Below are positions 45,528 to 54,952 of a stretch of 64,000 nt of DNA, in pieces; positions within the stretch are counted from its first letter, which is position 1; each line of letters begins with the position of its first letter. A model generated the notes under the pieces. The model worked only from the letters and a program-made list of their open reading frames with translations. It had not been told where the DNA came from and did not search any database. Source of the stretch: Saprospiraceae bacterium (lineage in GTDB: Bacteria; Bacteroidota; Bacteroidia; Chitinophagales; Saprospiraceae). The translations under genes were made by a program, and so were the position numbers. The stretch lies in contig JADKGD010000008.1 of NCBI GenBank assembly GCA_016717145.1, forward strand, positions 1-64,000, given 5' to 3'.

Positions 45528-46973
45528 ATGTTACGTGCTTCATTTATCATTTGTTTTGTTTTATTGAGTCACTTGGGCTTTTCGATTAACATTGATGTAA
45601 ACGTTTATACATTTTATGGTGCCAAGAGTTATGTAGAAGTGTACACAAGGGTAGATTGTCAATCTATAACCTGGAATCCAAATGGAAACAAACAGATAGC
45701 AGGTGTTAATTTTATCCTCATTATTTCAAACAATATTGGTGAAATTGTTGCATATGACAAATTTGATTTGAAAAGTGAATCCAAAGACACCATTCGTGAT
45801 TTTCTGACCGTAAAGAGGTTTCATTTGTTAGCCGGTAATTACACTGTAAAAGTAGAAGCTGCAGACATCAATAAGGTAGACAACAAAGTGCAACTTGAAA
45901 AAAAAGTAGATGTTGATGCTGTGTTTTCTTCAGTTGGCTTATCTGACATCCAGCTTTTGGGAACTTGTTATCCGGATTCATCCGATAATGCGTTGGCCAA
46001 AAATGGAGTATACACTGAACCATTGGCTTATCAGTATTTAAGTCCAAAAAATGAATTTTTACGCTTCTACATTGAAGTTTACCGGGCCGATTCTTCAATG
46101 TTGAAAGATTATTTTTTACAATATGCCATCCTCGAAGGATTTAAGGATAATATGAATGCTACTTCGATTCTTTCAAAATATAAAAAACTAAACTTTTCGT
46201 TGGTGGAACCTTTAATGCTCACATTGCCTGCAAAGGAAATAAAATCAGGTGATTATCATTTGGTTATTAATATTCAGGATAAATTAAAAAACATCATAGC
46301 AACCAGAAAGGTAAATTTTACAAAAAGTAACCCTGTTGCAGATATTGCATTTCTTGAAAATTACAACGATAAGCTAGGTAATTCTTTTGCTCAAAAGATA
46401 GCTGCTGAAGACATGGATTATATTTTAAAAGCCCTTCTTCCTATCACAGATCAGAATCAGGTTTCTACTTTAGGGGAATTATTAAAAAGCAATAAATTAA
46501 AAAGCCAGCAAAGTTTTATATTTCAGATGTGGAAAGTACGGAGCCCTGCCAATCCGGAGGAAAGCTATAAGGCGTATATGGACGTAGCACGAGCTGTTGA
46601 TAAAAAATTTTACAGTAATGTAGGTTATGGATTTCAATCAGATCGCGGGCATATTTTTTTAAAATATGGGAAACCATCAAATGTATTGGCGGTAGATACT
46701 GAAGTTGATGCGCCACCTTATGAAATTTGGTATTATACATATTTACCCACAACACGGCAGACGAATGTCAGATTTTTATTTTATAATCCTTCATTGTCCC
46801 ACAACGATTATAAACTACTCCATTCAACTTGTTTGGGTGAAAGGACAAATCCGGCTTGGGAAACAGTATTATACGGTTCTGTACCTCAGGACAGACAAGG
46901 TACTGCCACTGATGCAACAACAGTCAAAGAAAACTTTAACAGGAATGCAAGGAGATATTTTAACGAATATTGA
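45528..46973 (+). CDS. GWxTD-domain exported protein
   Basis: The 481-residue protein has a signal peptide (ASFIICFVLLSHLGFS) and a beta-rich first half. The carboxy domain has ARAVDKKFYSNVGYGFQSDR followed by GHIFLKYGKPSNVLAVDTE and PPYEIWYYTYLP. This is the GWxTD domain, named after a Gly-Trp-x-Thr-Asp segment that here reads GYGFQSD. The domain is found across Bacteroidota; its role is unknown. The frame is intact. It converges with the YigZ gene at 46,982. Confidence 0.8.
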   Translation: MLRASFIICFVLLSHLGFSINIDVNVYTFYGAKSYVEVYTRVDCQSITWNPNGNKQIAGVNFILIISNNIGEIVAYDKFDLKSESKDTIRDFLTVKRFHLLAGNYTVKVEAADINKVDNKVQLEKKVDVDAVFSSVGLSDIQLLGTCYPDSSDNALAKNGVYTEPLAYQYLSPKNEFLRFYIEVYRADSSMLKDYFLQYAILEGFKDNMNATSILSKYKKLNFSLVEPLMLTLPAKEIKSGDYHLVINIQDKLKNIIATRKVNFTKSNPVADIAFLENYNDKLGNSFAQKIAAEDMDYILKALLPITDQNQVSTLGELLKSNKLKSQQSFIFQMWKVRSPANPEESYKAYMDVARAVDKKFYSNVGYGFQSDRGHIFLKYGKPSNVLAVDTEVDAPPYEIWYYTYLPTTRQTNVRFLFYNPSLSHNDYKLLHSTCLGERTNPAWETVLYGSVPQDRQGTATDATTVKENFNRNARRYFNEY

Positions 46974-46981
46974 GGTATGAA

Positions 46982-47632
46982 TTAAATGTCGATTATTTTG
47001 CAAAAAGGAATTTCTGTGTTGGACTGAATTTCATCCATACTTTTATTAAGGACTTTTGATTTGAACCTAAGCATCATGGAATCTGCAACGGATAACCTCA
47101 TTTCTATTACGACCATACAATCCACTTCAAAGTTTTTGTCCTGAATGTCAATATTTAGTTCTTTGAGGGCATTTAGAATTTGACCCATGTGGTCATATTG
47201 GAAACGAAGTGTGTAAGTTTTTGTCAGAAATTTTTCTATTTTGATCGCGGAGTCAAGTGATTGTCGGGCAGATTCTTTGTAAGCATGTATAAGACCTGAG
47301 GCGCCTAGTTTAGTTCCACCGAAATACCTGATAACAATAATGATAATGTTGGTTAATCCATGACTGAGGATTTGCCCATAAATTGGTTTTCCGGCGGTAC
47401 CTGATGGTTCGCCATCATCATTGGTACGGAAACGATTATTATCCATGCCAAGCTTGTAGGCATAACAATAATGGCGGGCTTTTGGATGGATCGTTTTTAG
47501 ATCAGCCATTCTTACCTCAACCTCGTTTTCATCACAAAATGGAAAAGCAAATGCTATAAATTTGCTGCCTTTCTCTTTATATTCTCCGATAGCGGGCTTC
47601 GATATGGTGATATAAGCATCTTCAACCATCAT
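46982..47632 (-). CDS. YigZ/IMPACT (UPF0029) family protein
   Basis: The 216-residue cytosolic protein has the family signature NRFRTNDDGEPSGTAGKPIY and then IIIIVIRYFGGTKLGASGLI, which is close to invariant in YigZ proteins, and a ferredoxin-like carboxy domain. YigZ is related to the translation regulator IMPACT; its bacterial role is not settled. It starts 4 bases after the DMT transporter stop, so the lipid kinase, DMT and YigZ genes form one minus-strand run. The frame is intact. Confidence 0.88.
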   Translation of the reverse strand: MMVEDAYITISKPAIGEYKEKGSKFIAFAFPFCDENEVEVRMADLKTIHPKARHYCYAYKLGMDNNRFRTNDDGEPSGTAGKPIYGQILSHGLTNIIIIVIRYFGGTKLGASGLIHAYKESARQSLDSAIKIEKFLTKTYTLRFQYDHMGQILNALKELNIDIQDKNFEVDCMVVIEMRLSVADSMMLRFKSKVLNKSMDEIQSNTEIPFCKIIDI

Positions 47633-47635
47633 TTA

Positions 47636-48511
47636 TCAGGCGAAGGTGATACAAATTATGGCTACAATGGCAAGCAAAAATCCAAAAACTTTTGTACGTG
47701 TAAGCCGCTCATTAAATATTACCAAGCCAAAAATAGCGGCTACTACAAGAATGCCAACATTATTTACAGGGAAAACTACTGATGCACCCCAACCTTGTTG
47801 TAATGCTAATAGTAAGAGGTAAATAGAAAAAAAATTTGGAACTCCAAGCGCAATTCCACCCATAATATTTCGCATCGCTAGTTTTGATTTTTTTCTATAT
47901 AATTGAATGATAAGAATCACCAAACCATTCAAACCAGCGGACAAAAATAGTGAGGCAACAAACCCTATATCCCCATTTTGTGCGAGGTTATTATGTTCGA
48001 TCAGGAAAAGTGCGCTGTCAATGACACAAGATCCCAGGAAAGTCATGATTGGAAAAAGCCAAACAATACTATTTTTATTAGTGGGCGAATCCGTTTCTAC
48101 TCTTTTCTGGTAACTAAGCAATACGATAGCTGAAATGGAAGATATAATACCTACCCATTTTATCAGATTGGAAGACTCGCCGTAAATCAGAATGGCAATT
48201 AGGGTAGGGGCAATTAGTGACATTTTTTGAAAAATAGTAGAAACAACTACACCAAAATTCTGAACTGTAAGCGCCATTAAATTAAATACAATTATAAAAA
48301 TACAGCCTAGAGCCAAAGCAAACCAAAACCAGGGCTGATCAATAATATCTTGTGGAATGGGGTTGCCACCATTAACAATAGCTGCGGTAATAACACAAAC
48401 AAAATAATTGGTCACAATAGCTTGAAGGTTGTCTATCTTGTATGTATCAAACAATTTAAAAATCACGCCAATCAATGCATTTAACACAATACAAATAATA
48501 AGTATCCACAT
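47636..48511 (-). CDS. DMT (EamA) family transporter
   Basis: The 291-residue inner-membrane protein has ten predicted helices in two repeats, each like an EamA domain. It begins MWILIICIVLNALIGVIFKL and ends NNVGILVVAAIFGLVIFNER and VFGFLLAIVAIICITFA. Such transporters export or import small metabolites; the substrate is unknown. It starts four bases after the lipid-kinase gene and ends four bases before YigZ, so they are likely one transcript. The frame is intact. Confidence 0.8.
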   Translation of the reverse strand: MWILIICIVLNALIGVIFKLFDTYKIDNLQAIVTNYFVCVITAAIVNGGNPIPQDIIDQPWFWFALALGCIFIIVFNLMALTVQNFGVVVSTIFQKMSLIAPTLIAILIYGESSNLIKWVGIISSISAIVLLSYQKRVETDSPTNKNSIVWLFPIMTFLGSCVIDSALFLIEHNNLAQNGDIGFVASLFLSAGLNGLVILIIQLYRKKSKLAMRNIMGGIALGVPNFFSIYLLLLALQQGWGASVVFPVNNVGILVVAAIFGLVIFNERLTRTKVFGFLLAIVAIICITFA

Positions 48512-48514
48512 TAA

Positions 48515-49410
48515 CTAATACTTTTTTCTGATAAGTAAAAGTGATTTAGGTATTAACTCAAAGATTATATTACCCGTACTTTTGAATCCTTCACCATCCA
48601 CATGACAATATCCTTCGGTGAAATTTTGAATAGTGATTTTGTTTGTTTTATAGTATTCAACTAAAGGAGATTGGTGAAACGATTTATTCAACATTCTGAA
48701 AACTAGCATAACATATCTAAAAAATTTGTTTTTTTGACAAGGATGACATCAAAGAAGCCATCTTTGATTGAAGCAGCCGGAGCAATGGCAAAATCGTAGC
48801 CATAAATAGACCCGTTGGCAATGACTGCTAATGCATATTCGCTTTCCCATTCCTTATCTTCAATATGTATTTTAAGCTTCAAATATCGGAAATTGAAACT
48901 CTCCTTGAGTGTATTTATAAAATAGGGGAAAAACCTCGCCTGGTATTTAATTTTGTTTTATAAGCCACTGATGCATCAAGACCTAGTCCGGCCACATTAA
49001 TAAAAAAATCTGCCATTTGCCAATCCTGTATCTATTTTTTCCAGGTAACCGGTATTAATCGTTTCTATGGCCCTTATAATACTTCGTCTGATCCCGATAT
49101 GATATGAAAATCCATTGCCAGATCCAAAAGGAATGATACCAAGTGCTGTATTTGAATGGACCAGAGCAGAAGCCACTTCATTGATGGTGCCATCTCCTCC
49201 AACAGCAATTACAGCATAATAACCAGCTTCTTTTGCCTCAAGACTCAGTGTAGTTGCGTGTTTTGGAAATTCGGTATAGGTAATATCATAATCAAAGATG
49301 CTATGATCCAAAAATGTATCAATGTTTAACTTGAGGTCTGCTTTTGACTTATTGCCGGAAAACGGATTTGTAATAAATCTTATTTTCTTTTTATCCATGG
49401 TAAAGGACAT
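48515..49410 (-). CDS. Diacylglycerol/sphingoid lipid kinase family (two frameshifts)
   Basis: Catalytic family of YegS/DgkB/sphingosine kinase. The amino part (start at 49,410, or the ATG at 49,398, MDKKKIRFITNPFSGNK) holds VIAVGGDGTINEVASALV and GIIPFGSGNGFSYHIGI, the nucleotide-binding signature. The frame ends at GRFFY, but removing one T from a run of seven gives GRFFINVAGLGLDASVAYKT, and one more indel leads to FFPYFINTLKESFNFRYLKL and the last 64 codons. The total is about 297 residues. It lies behind the sphingolipid genes, so a role in phosphorylating dihydrosphingosine or ceramide is an attractive inference. Confidence 0.78.
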
Positions 49411-49568
49411 GTTGTATAATTAGAAGCCTATGAAAGAAAGTGGCACAAATAACTATATTTATTGACCAGTTAATTTTCAGAAAAGTAACAAAAGTACGTA
49501 TTTTGAAGGAATTATTGAAGTCGACTACAAAATCATTCTGGATTTTTCATTTGTTATACTAATAGTTG

Positions 49569-50564
49569 CTACAACCACTTATTTTTTTTGTACCAGATAC
49601 ATGTTGCAGCAATACCGCGTTTGAGGTCATATTCAGCTTTGAAACCTAAATCTGTATAGAGGTTATGAACATCACAATTCCAATTTCTTGCTTTTATTTC
49701 ATGAAATTTATCAATATTTAACGGGGGATAACTGTCCCAGAGTCCTGAAATCTTTTCACTGCAATAAGCGATAGCCTTTAACATTAAAATAGGTAGTTTG
49801 ATTTTAAAAGTTCGTTTATTAAGGCTTTCTCTTATAAAGCCACTTAACGCATCACCAGTATAAACATTTCCATCTGTGGCATAATATGCCTTATGCTGAT
49901 GATTACTTAATAAAGCTTTTATCATCAAATCAACTAAATCTTTGACATATATAAACGTCAGTTTTTGAGGCAAAAAACCGGGGTTTATTTCGATATGTTT
50001 GTTGATCATTTGAAATACATTGAGTAAGTCCTTTTCACGAGGACCATACACAGCTGTTGGTCTTATGATTAAAAAAGGAATATCTTTTTGATCGTTGAGA
50101 TACATTTCGGCAGCAAGTTTACTTCTCCCGTAATGGGTTACAGGATGTGGAATGGAAGTTTCATTCAGAATGCCATCTTTTTGAAAATCAGCAGGGCCGA
50201 TGGCAGCAAGACTGCTTACATAAAGAAATTTTTTAATTGGAATACCTGACTTCCTGATGGCGTCAATCATATGCTTTACATAATCTACGTTGATGCGCAT
50301 ATATTCGTTTGGATCAGGAGTTTTTGTAACACCCGCGTTGTGTATGATATACTCAAACTTATGTTTAGCAAGCATTCCGGCTATGGAGGAAACATTGTTA
50401 TAATCTATTTCGAGTATAACTGGATTCAGCTCATGTAAAGCGCTCACATCACTCCCTTTTCTTACGGCTGCATAAACGATTAAACCTTTTTTTTGAGCTT
50501 CTTCAACAAGGAAAGCTCCGATAAACCCATTTGCTCCAGTGACCAGTACTTTGCCAGCGTTCAT
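49569..50564 (-). CDS. NAD-dependent epimerase/dehydratase-type reductase, candidate ceramide reductase
   Basis: Extended SDR, 331 residues. The start is set at the ATG at 50,564 (MNAGKVLVTGANGFIGAFLV), five bases after the preceding stop. TGANGFIG binds the cofactor, and YGRSKLAAEMYL supplies the catalytic Tyr and Lys. By its place after serine palmitoyltransferase and a GNAT-type acyltransferase it matches the position of CerR, which reduces the 3-oxo group of oxidised ceramide in the bacterial pathway known from Caulobacter. This assignment is from context; a sugar-nucleotide epimerase cannot be excluded by sequence alone. The frame is intact. Confidence 0.7.
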   Translation of the reverse strand: MNAGKVLVTGANGFIGAFLVEEAQKKGLIVYAAVRKGSDVSALHELNPVILEIDYNNVSSIAGMLAKHKFEYIIHNAGVTKTPDPNEYMRINVDYVKHMIDAIRKSGIPIKKFLYVSSLAAIGPADFQKDGILNETSIPHPVTHYGRSKLAAEMYLNDQKDIPFLIIRPTAVYGPREKDLLNVFQMINKHIEINPGFLPQKLTFIYVKDLVDLMIKALLSNHQHKAYYATDGNVYTGDALSGFIRESLNKRTFKIKLPILMLKAIAYCSEKISGLWDSYPPLNIDKFHEIKARNWNCDVHNLYTDLGFKAEYDLKRGIAATCIWYKKNKWL

Positions 50565-50568
50565 TATT

Positions 50569-51693
50569 TTATATAGCTTTTTTGTAAAGACGATAGGTCT
50601 TATAATTTTCGCCATTAAGATTTTTTGCTGCAGCTACCATGGCTTCATTGCTTTCAAGAATCCATGAAGCTTCACCTGCTATCAGGCCACGTCTTTTTGC
50701 TTCCCTTATGTTTTTTGCGAAAAAAACAGCTTCAATTCCCATTTTTCTGTACTCTTCCCTCACGCCAAGTGCAAGAATACGTACATATTTTGTTTTATTT
50801 TTACCTAAGAGTAACCTGAATATACCAAATGGAAATAAACTACCGCGTTTGTTTTTTATTAGGATCTCATTAATGTTAGGAACTGTCAATCCAAAGCCTA
50901 CCGGTTCGCCATCCTTTTCAGCCATATAAGCAAATTTATCATCCAGAATCATTTTCAGATCATTCTTCAGGTATTCAAATTCTGCATCAGTAAATGGTAC
51001 AAAGCCCCAATTTTCTTCCCAGGCTTCATTATAAATTTTTTGAACTTTCTTGACTTCAGTATTTAAATCCTTAAGGTTAATATTCCTTATAATGATGCCA
51101 CGTTTATTTAATCTTTCCTCAAGTGCATCTGCAATTCGTAAAGACTTTTCAGAAGCTGTTGCAGTAGGAATAAGAAATGCAAATAAGTCCATTTCCTTTT
51201 TTAAACCCCAATTTTCCATAAGTGGTCCGTAGTAAGACTTGTTATAAGTCATCATGATTTTTGGTGAATCTTCAAATCCTCTTACCAATGTCCCGGCAGT
51301 TTCATTAGTTGTGAAATTTGTTGGTCCCATAAGATATTCGTTACCGTGTTCCTTGGCATATGCTTTTGCTTTGTCCAACAAAGCATTGCATACTTCCTGA
51401 TCTTCGATAAAATCAAAAAAACCAAAAAAGCCCACTTTGCATTTATGATGGCTATTATAGTTTGGATTATTAATCGCAGCAATACGACCGACAATTTTTC
51501 CATCTTTTTTGGCCAAAAAATAAGTAGCTGTACCATATTTATGAAATGGATATTTTTCCGGGTTCATCATGTCTTTTTGACCCATAAAGATTTCCGGCAC
51601 ATAATATTTATCGTCAGCATAAAGATCATGGGGGAAATTAATAAAATCGTTTATACCGTTTTTAAAACTTACTTCAGTTATGGTCACACTCAT
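50569..51693 (-). CDS. GNAT-fold N-acyltransferase, candidate bacterial ceramide synthase
   Basis: 374 residues, intact frame, no signal peptide. The amino part begins FKNGINDFINFPHDLYADDK and YYVPEIFMGQKDMMNP, and has GRIAAINNPNYNSHHK, then EYLMGPTNFTTNETAGTLVR. The carboxy half has RILALGVREEYRKMGIEAVF, the acyl-CoA binding motif of the GNAT fold. Proteins of this length and pattern are adjacent to serine palmitoyltransferase in many Bacteroidota and include the bacterial ceramide synthase (bCerS) that N-acylates 3-oxo-sphinganine. The identity is inferred from family and position. It starts 143 bases behind the SPT gene and its stop is five bases from the next start. Confidence 0.72.
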   Translation of the reverse strand: MSVTITEVSFKNGINDFINFPHDLYADDKYYVPEIFMGQKDMMNPEKYPFHKYGTATYFLAKKDGKIVGRIAAINNPNYNSHHKCKVGFFGFFDFIEDQEVCNALLDKAKAYAKEHGNEYLMGPTNFTTNETAGTLVRGFEDSPKIMMTYNKSYYGPLMENWGLKKEMDLFAFLIPTATASEKSLRIADALEERLNKRGIIIRNINLKDLNTEVKKVQKIYNEAWEENWGFVPFTDAEFEYLKNDLKMILDDKFAYMAEKDGEPVGFGLTVPNINEILIKNKRGSLFPFGIFRLLLGKNKTKYVRILALGVREEYRKMGIEAVFFAKNIREAKRRGLIAGEASWILESNEAMVAAAKNLNGENYKTYRLYKKAI

Positions 51694-51835
51694 TTTGTGA
51701 ATTTTTAAAAATTATATTGGTTGAATATTAAAGACAAAAGTATACAAAATTTGACTATATTTTAATAAAAAAAATCGGTAAATATCTTTTAAAATACTTA
51801 CCGATTGATTAATTATTTTTAGTAATTGTAACTTA

Positions 51836-53074
51836 TTATTTATGGTTTTGGAGGTTTTCGTAGTTTATAGACATTTCAGGATTTACATCAAAAACGCCAA
51901 TTTGTTCTGAGATTGACTTAAGTACCCTGACTGATTCGTCTATCTGAGCTTTAGTATGCGTAGCCATTAACGAATATCTTATCAAAGATGAAGAACTTGG
52001 TACTGCCGGCGAAACTACAGGATTTACAAATACACCTTGCTCCAGGGCCATTTTTGTCAACTGAAAAGTTTTAAAATCATCACGTATTAAAATTGGAATA
52101 ATAGGCGTCACTGAATGACCTGTATCAAATCCGGCTTTTTTCAGAGCTGCCATGGCATAGCGTGTATTGTCCCAAAGTTGTTCAATTCTTTCAGGTTCCT
52201 CCTGAATAAGTTCGACAGCAGCTATTACACTCGCAGCATTTGCAGGTGCAATACTCGCACTGAATATAAGTGATCTTGCATTATGCTTCAGATAGTTTAT
52301 GGTATCGAGATCTGCAGCAATAAATCCGCCTATACTGGCCAATGATTTGCTGAAAGTACCCATGATCAGGTCTACCTTGTCTGTAAGTCCAAAGTGGTCA
52401 GCTGTTCCACTACCGTTTTTTCCTAAAACACCCAAACCATGAGCATCATCCACCATGATATTGGCATTATATTTTTCAGCAAGTTTTACAATTTCGGGCA
52501 AATTGGCAATATCACCCTCCATGCTGAAAACACCGTCAATACATATCAGCTTTATTTTGTCCATTTCACAACGACTCAATGCTTTTTCAAGCGATTCCAT
52601 ATCGTTGTGGCTGTACTTCATCACTTTTGCAAAGGAAAGTCTGGCACCATCTATAATGCAGGCATGATCCAGATCATCCATGATTATATAGTCATGTCTT
52701 CCCGGAATAGAAGAGATAACGCCTAAGTTAACCTGATAACCTGTACTAAATACGATAGCTCCAGGCTTACCTACATATCGAGCCAGTTTTTCTTCCAATT
52801 CAAGATGGATATCGAGCGTTCCATTGAGAAACCGCGATCCTGCGCACCCTGAACCATATTTTTCAATAGCTTTAATTGAGGCTTCTTTTAGTTTTGGATG
52901 AGTAGTCAATCCAAGGTAACTATTAGAACCAAACATAAGAATGTCTCTTCCTTGAATCTTAACAACAGTATCCTGTTCAGACTCAATCGTTCTGAAAAAA
53001 GGATACAAACCCATTTGCTGTATCTGTTGTGGCAGCGTGTAATTCACCATCTTTTGTTTCAAAGGAGACATCAT
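51836..53074 (-). CDS. spt: Serine palmitoyltransferase (alpha-oxoamine synthase)
   Basis: PLP enzyme joining serine and an acyl-CoA to 3-oxo-sphinganine, the first step of sphingolipid synthesis, cytosolic. The 412-residue protein has MFGSNSYLGLTTHPKLKEA, AGSRFLNGTLDIHLELEEKL, MVDDAHGLGVLG and the PLP-lysine motif GTFSKSLASIGGF. The Lys replaces the FGKAL form seen in the kbl gene of this window, consistent with the SPT branch. The chain is intact and the context (acyltransferase, reductase and lipid kinase downstream) supports SPT over 8-amino-7-oxononanoate synthase. A weak start (MMSPLKQKM) leaves a few residues open. Confidence 0.85.
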   Translation of the reverse strand: MMSPLKQKMVNYTLPQQIQQMGLYPFFRTIESEQDTVVKIQGRDILMFGSNSYLGLTTHPKLKEASIKAIEKYGSGCAGSRFLNGTLDIHLELEEKLARYVGKPGAIVFSTGYQVNLGVISSIPGRHDYIIMDDLDHACIIDGARLSFAKVMKYSHNDMESLEKALSRCEMDKIKLICIDGVFSMEGDIANLPEIVKLAEKYNANIMVDDAHGLGVLGKNGSGTADHFGLTDKVDLIMGTFSKSLASIGGFIAADLDTINYLKHNARSLIFSASIAPANAASVIAAVELIQEEPERIEQLWDNTRYAMAALKKAGFDTGHSVTPIIPILIRDDFKTFQLTKMALEQGVFVNPVVSPAVPSSSSLIRYSLMATHTKAQIDESVRVLKSISEQIGVFDVNPEMSINYENLQNHK

Positions 53075-53272
53075 ATGATTTATTTATTGGTATGTTAGAA
53101 TTAGTAATGAATAAGCACAAAGTACAAATAAAGTGCAAATATCTGAAATATCTTTGATATAAAAAGCATACAAATACATGTTTTTACTTTAATGTTATGA
53201 TAATATGATTTATTTGTTAATTTTTTCAGCTTTTAATACTCCTTATTGCCTTATTCAATTTTTGGGACAACT

Positions 53273-53302
53273 TTTGATAACTCATTTAATCAATTATATT
53301 TG
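53273..53302 (+). promoter_or_regulatory. Promoter of the UDP-glucuronate decarboxylase gene
   Basis: TTTG at 53,273-53,276 and TATATTTG at 53,295-53,302 with 18 bases between, a very good Bacteroidota -33/-7 pair. The transcript would begin near 53,309, about 28 bases before the start codon at 53,337. Confidence 0.65.
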
Positions 53303-53336
53303 CACCATATTTTGTAAAAATAATAAATAATATTCA

Positions 53337-54281
53337 TTGAAACGAATTCTAATTACGGGAGCGGCAGGATTTTTAGGTTCTCATTTGTGTGACAGATACA
53401 TCAAAGAAGGATATCATGTCATTGGAATGGATAACCTTATTACAGGAAATATCAGTAATATCGAGCATTTATTTCCATTGAAGAATTTTGAATATTATCA
53501 TCACGATGTATCAAAGTTTGTGCACGTGCCGGGTAAGCTTGATTATATTTTACATTTTGCATCTCCTGCATCACCAATAGATTATCTTAAGATGCCTATA
53601 CAGACACTTAAGGTGGGTTCACTTGGCACACATAATTTACTAGGTCTCGCTAAATCTAAGGGCTCCCGTATTCTTATAGCTTCAACTTCTGAAGTATATG
53701 GCGATCCTTTAGTTCATCCCCAAAGGGAGGATTATTGGGGTAATGTCAATCCAATAGGCCCAAGGGGAGTTTACGATGAAGCAAAACGTTTTCAGGAAGC
53801 AATTACTATGGCATATCATACCTTTCATGGACTGGAGACCAGAATCGTCCGGATATTTAACACATATGGACCACGTATGCGGGTCGAAGATGGTCGAGTG
53901 TTACCGGCTTTTTTTTCACAGGCAATTAGAGGCGAAGGACTTACTGTTTTTGGCGAAGGAGATCAAACGCGTGCTTTTTGTTATGTGGATGATCTGGTTG
54001 AAGGTATTCACAGACTATTACTTAGCGATTATCACTTGCCTGTAAATATTGGGAATCCTTCTGAAATAACCATCATGCAGTTTGCTTCAGAGGTGCTTTC
54101 ATTGGTAAATAATCCAAAGGCTCATATTATTTACAATCCTTTACCGGTAGATGACCCAAAACAAAGACAACCTGACATTAGCCTTGCTAAAAAACTATTG
54201 AACTGGGAACCAAAAGTATCCCGGGCCGAAGGATTAATTCGGACATATGAGTATTTCAAAAAAGTAGTCAGTGTTAATTAA
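53337..54281 (+). CDS. UDP-glucuronate decarboxylase (UDP-xylose synthase)
   Basis: Extended SDR of 314 residues converting UDP-glucuronate to UDP-xylose via an NAD-bound intermediate, cytosolic. Cofactor motif ITGAAGFLGSHLCDRY, catalytic segment GPRGVYDEAKRFQEAI (Tyr/Lys), and phrases ENx-free UXS signatures NTYGPRMRVEDGRVLPAFF and GDQTRAFCYVDDLVEG. These are close to those of UXS, distinct from UDP-glucose 4-epimerases. The start codon is a TTG at 53,337 directly before KRILITGAAG; no ATG is available nearby upstream. The promoter at 53,273-53,302 fits it. The sugar probably serves polysaccharide or glycoprotein synthesis. Confidence 0.9.
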   Translation: MKRILITGAAGFLGSHLCDRYIKEGYHVIGMDNLITGNISNIEHLFPLKNFEYYHHDVSKFVHVPGKLDYILHFASPASPIDYLKMPIQTLKVGSLGTHNLLGLAKSKGSRILIASTSEVYGDPLVHPQREDYWGNVNPIGPRGVYDEAKRFQEAITMAYHTFHGLETRIVRIFNTYGPRMRVEDGRVLPAFFSQAIRGEGLTVFGEGDQTRAFCYVDDLVEGIHRLLLSDYHLPVNIGNPSEITIMQFASEVLSLVNNPKAHIIYNPLPVDDPKQRQPDISLAKKLLNWEPKVSRAEGLIRTYEYFKKVVSVN

Positions 54282-54350
54282 TGTTCTTATTGTCAGGATA
54301 TTATGTAAGTATATCTAAGCCAAAATTGTAGCTTTTCATAATAATAAGTC

Positions 54351-54848
54351 TTACAATCCTTGCTCTTTTCGTATTTTATCAAATTCGTCCGCCATTTTGT
54401 AGGGCATCCCAATAATGGTATGATCTTCCTCAAAACTTCGACCATGATCGTATTTGTAATTATGTACATTTATACTATTTTGAGAGATGTCAAGGACCAA
54501 AATATATTTATTAGATTTACATGCCCCGGCCTTACAACCTGTGGTGTACATAATTTCGCCATCTTTCTGTAAAGGTGTTTCTTCATTCCATTCTGCCTTA
54601 AACTCAGCAAAATCCTTACCCATTATCTTTTCAATTCTTGCATACAGTCCATACTTCTGAAACAGATCAATTTCTTTAGGTAGCTTACCAACTTGCTGGC
54701 TTAGGTCTTTAAAATCGACTTTAGCCGCATTTTCTACTATTGTTGAGTCTTTTGCCGCGTCATTAGAGGAGCCATCACTAGTATGATTTGTATTTTTGCA
54801 CGCAAATAAAAGAACAATTATAGGTGCAAGAAATATTAGATGCTTCAT
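54351..54848 (-). CDS. Hypothetical lipoprotein
   Basis: The 165-residue protein begins MKHLIFLAPIIVLLFACKNT, with lipobox LFAC, followed by a Ser/Asn/Asp-rich stretch, as is usual after a lipidated Cys. The mature part has LYARIEKIMGKDFAEFKAEW, GEIMYTTGCKAGACKSNKYI and LVLDISQNSINVHNYK. Two Cys in CKAGAC might form a disulfide or bind metal. I do not recognise a family. It is a single gene between the UXS and DUF1080 genes. Confidence 0.6.
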   Translation of the reverse strand: MKHLIFLAPIIVLLFACKNTNHTSDGSSNDAAKDSTIVENAAKVDFKDLSQQVGKLPKEIDLFQKYGLYARIEKIMGKDFAEFKAEWNEETPLQKDGEIMYTTGCKAGACKSNKYILVLDISQNSINVHNYKYDHGRSFEEDHTIIGMPYKMADEFDKIRKEQGL

Positions 54849-54952
54849 AACTTTTAGAAAATTATTGTTTTATTAAAATCTGTGCAAATTTAATTTTATT
54901 TATTTGTTTATACCTGTACATTCGCACTTATTTAATTATTTATTATTTTAAT

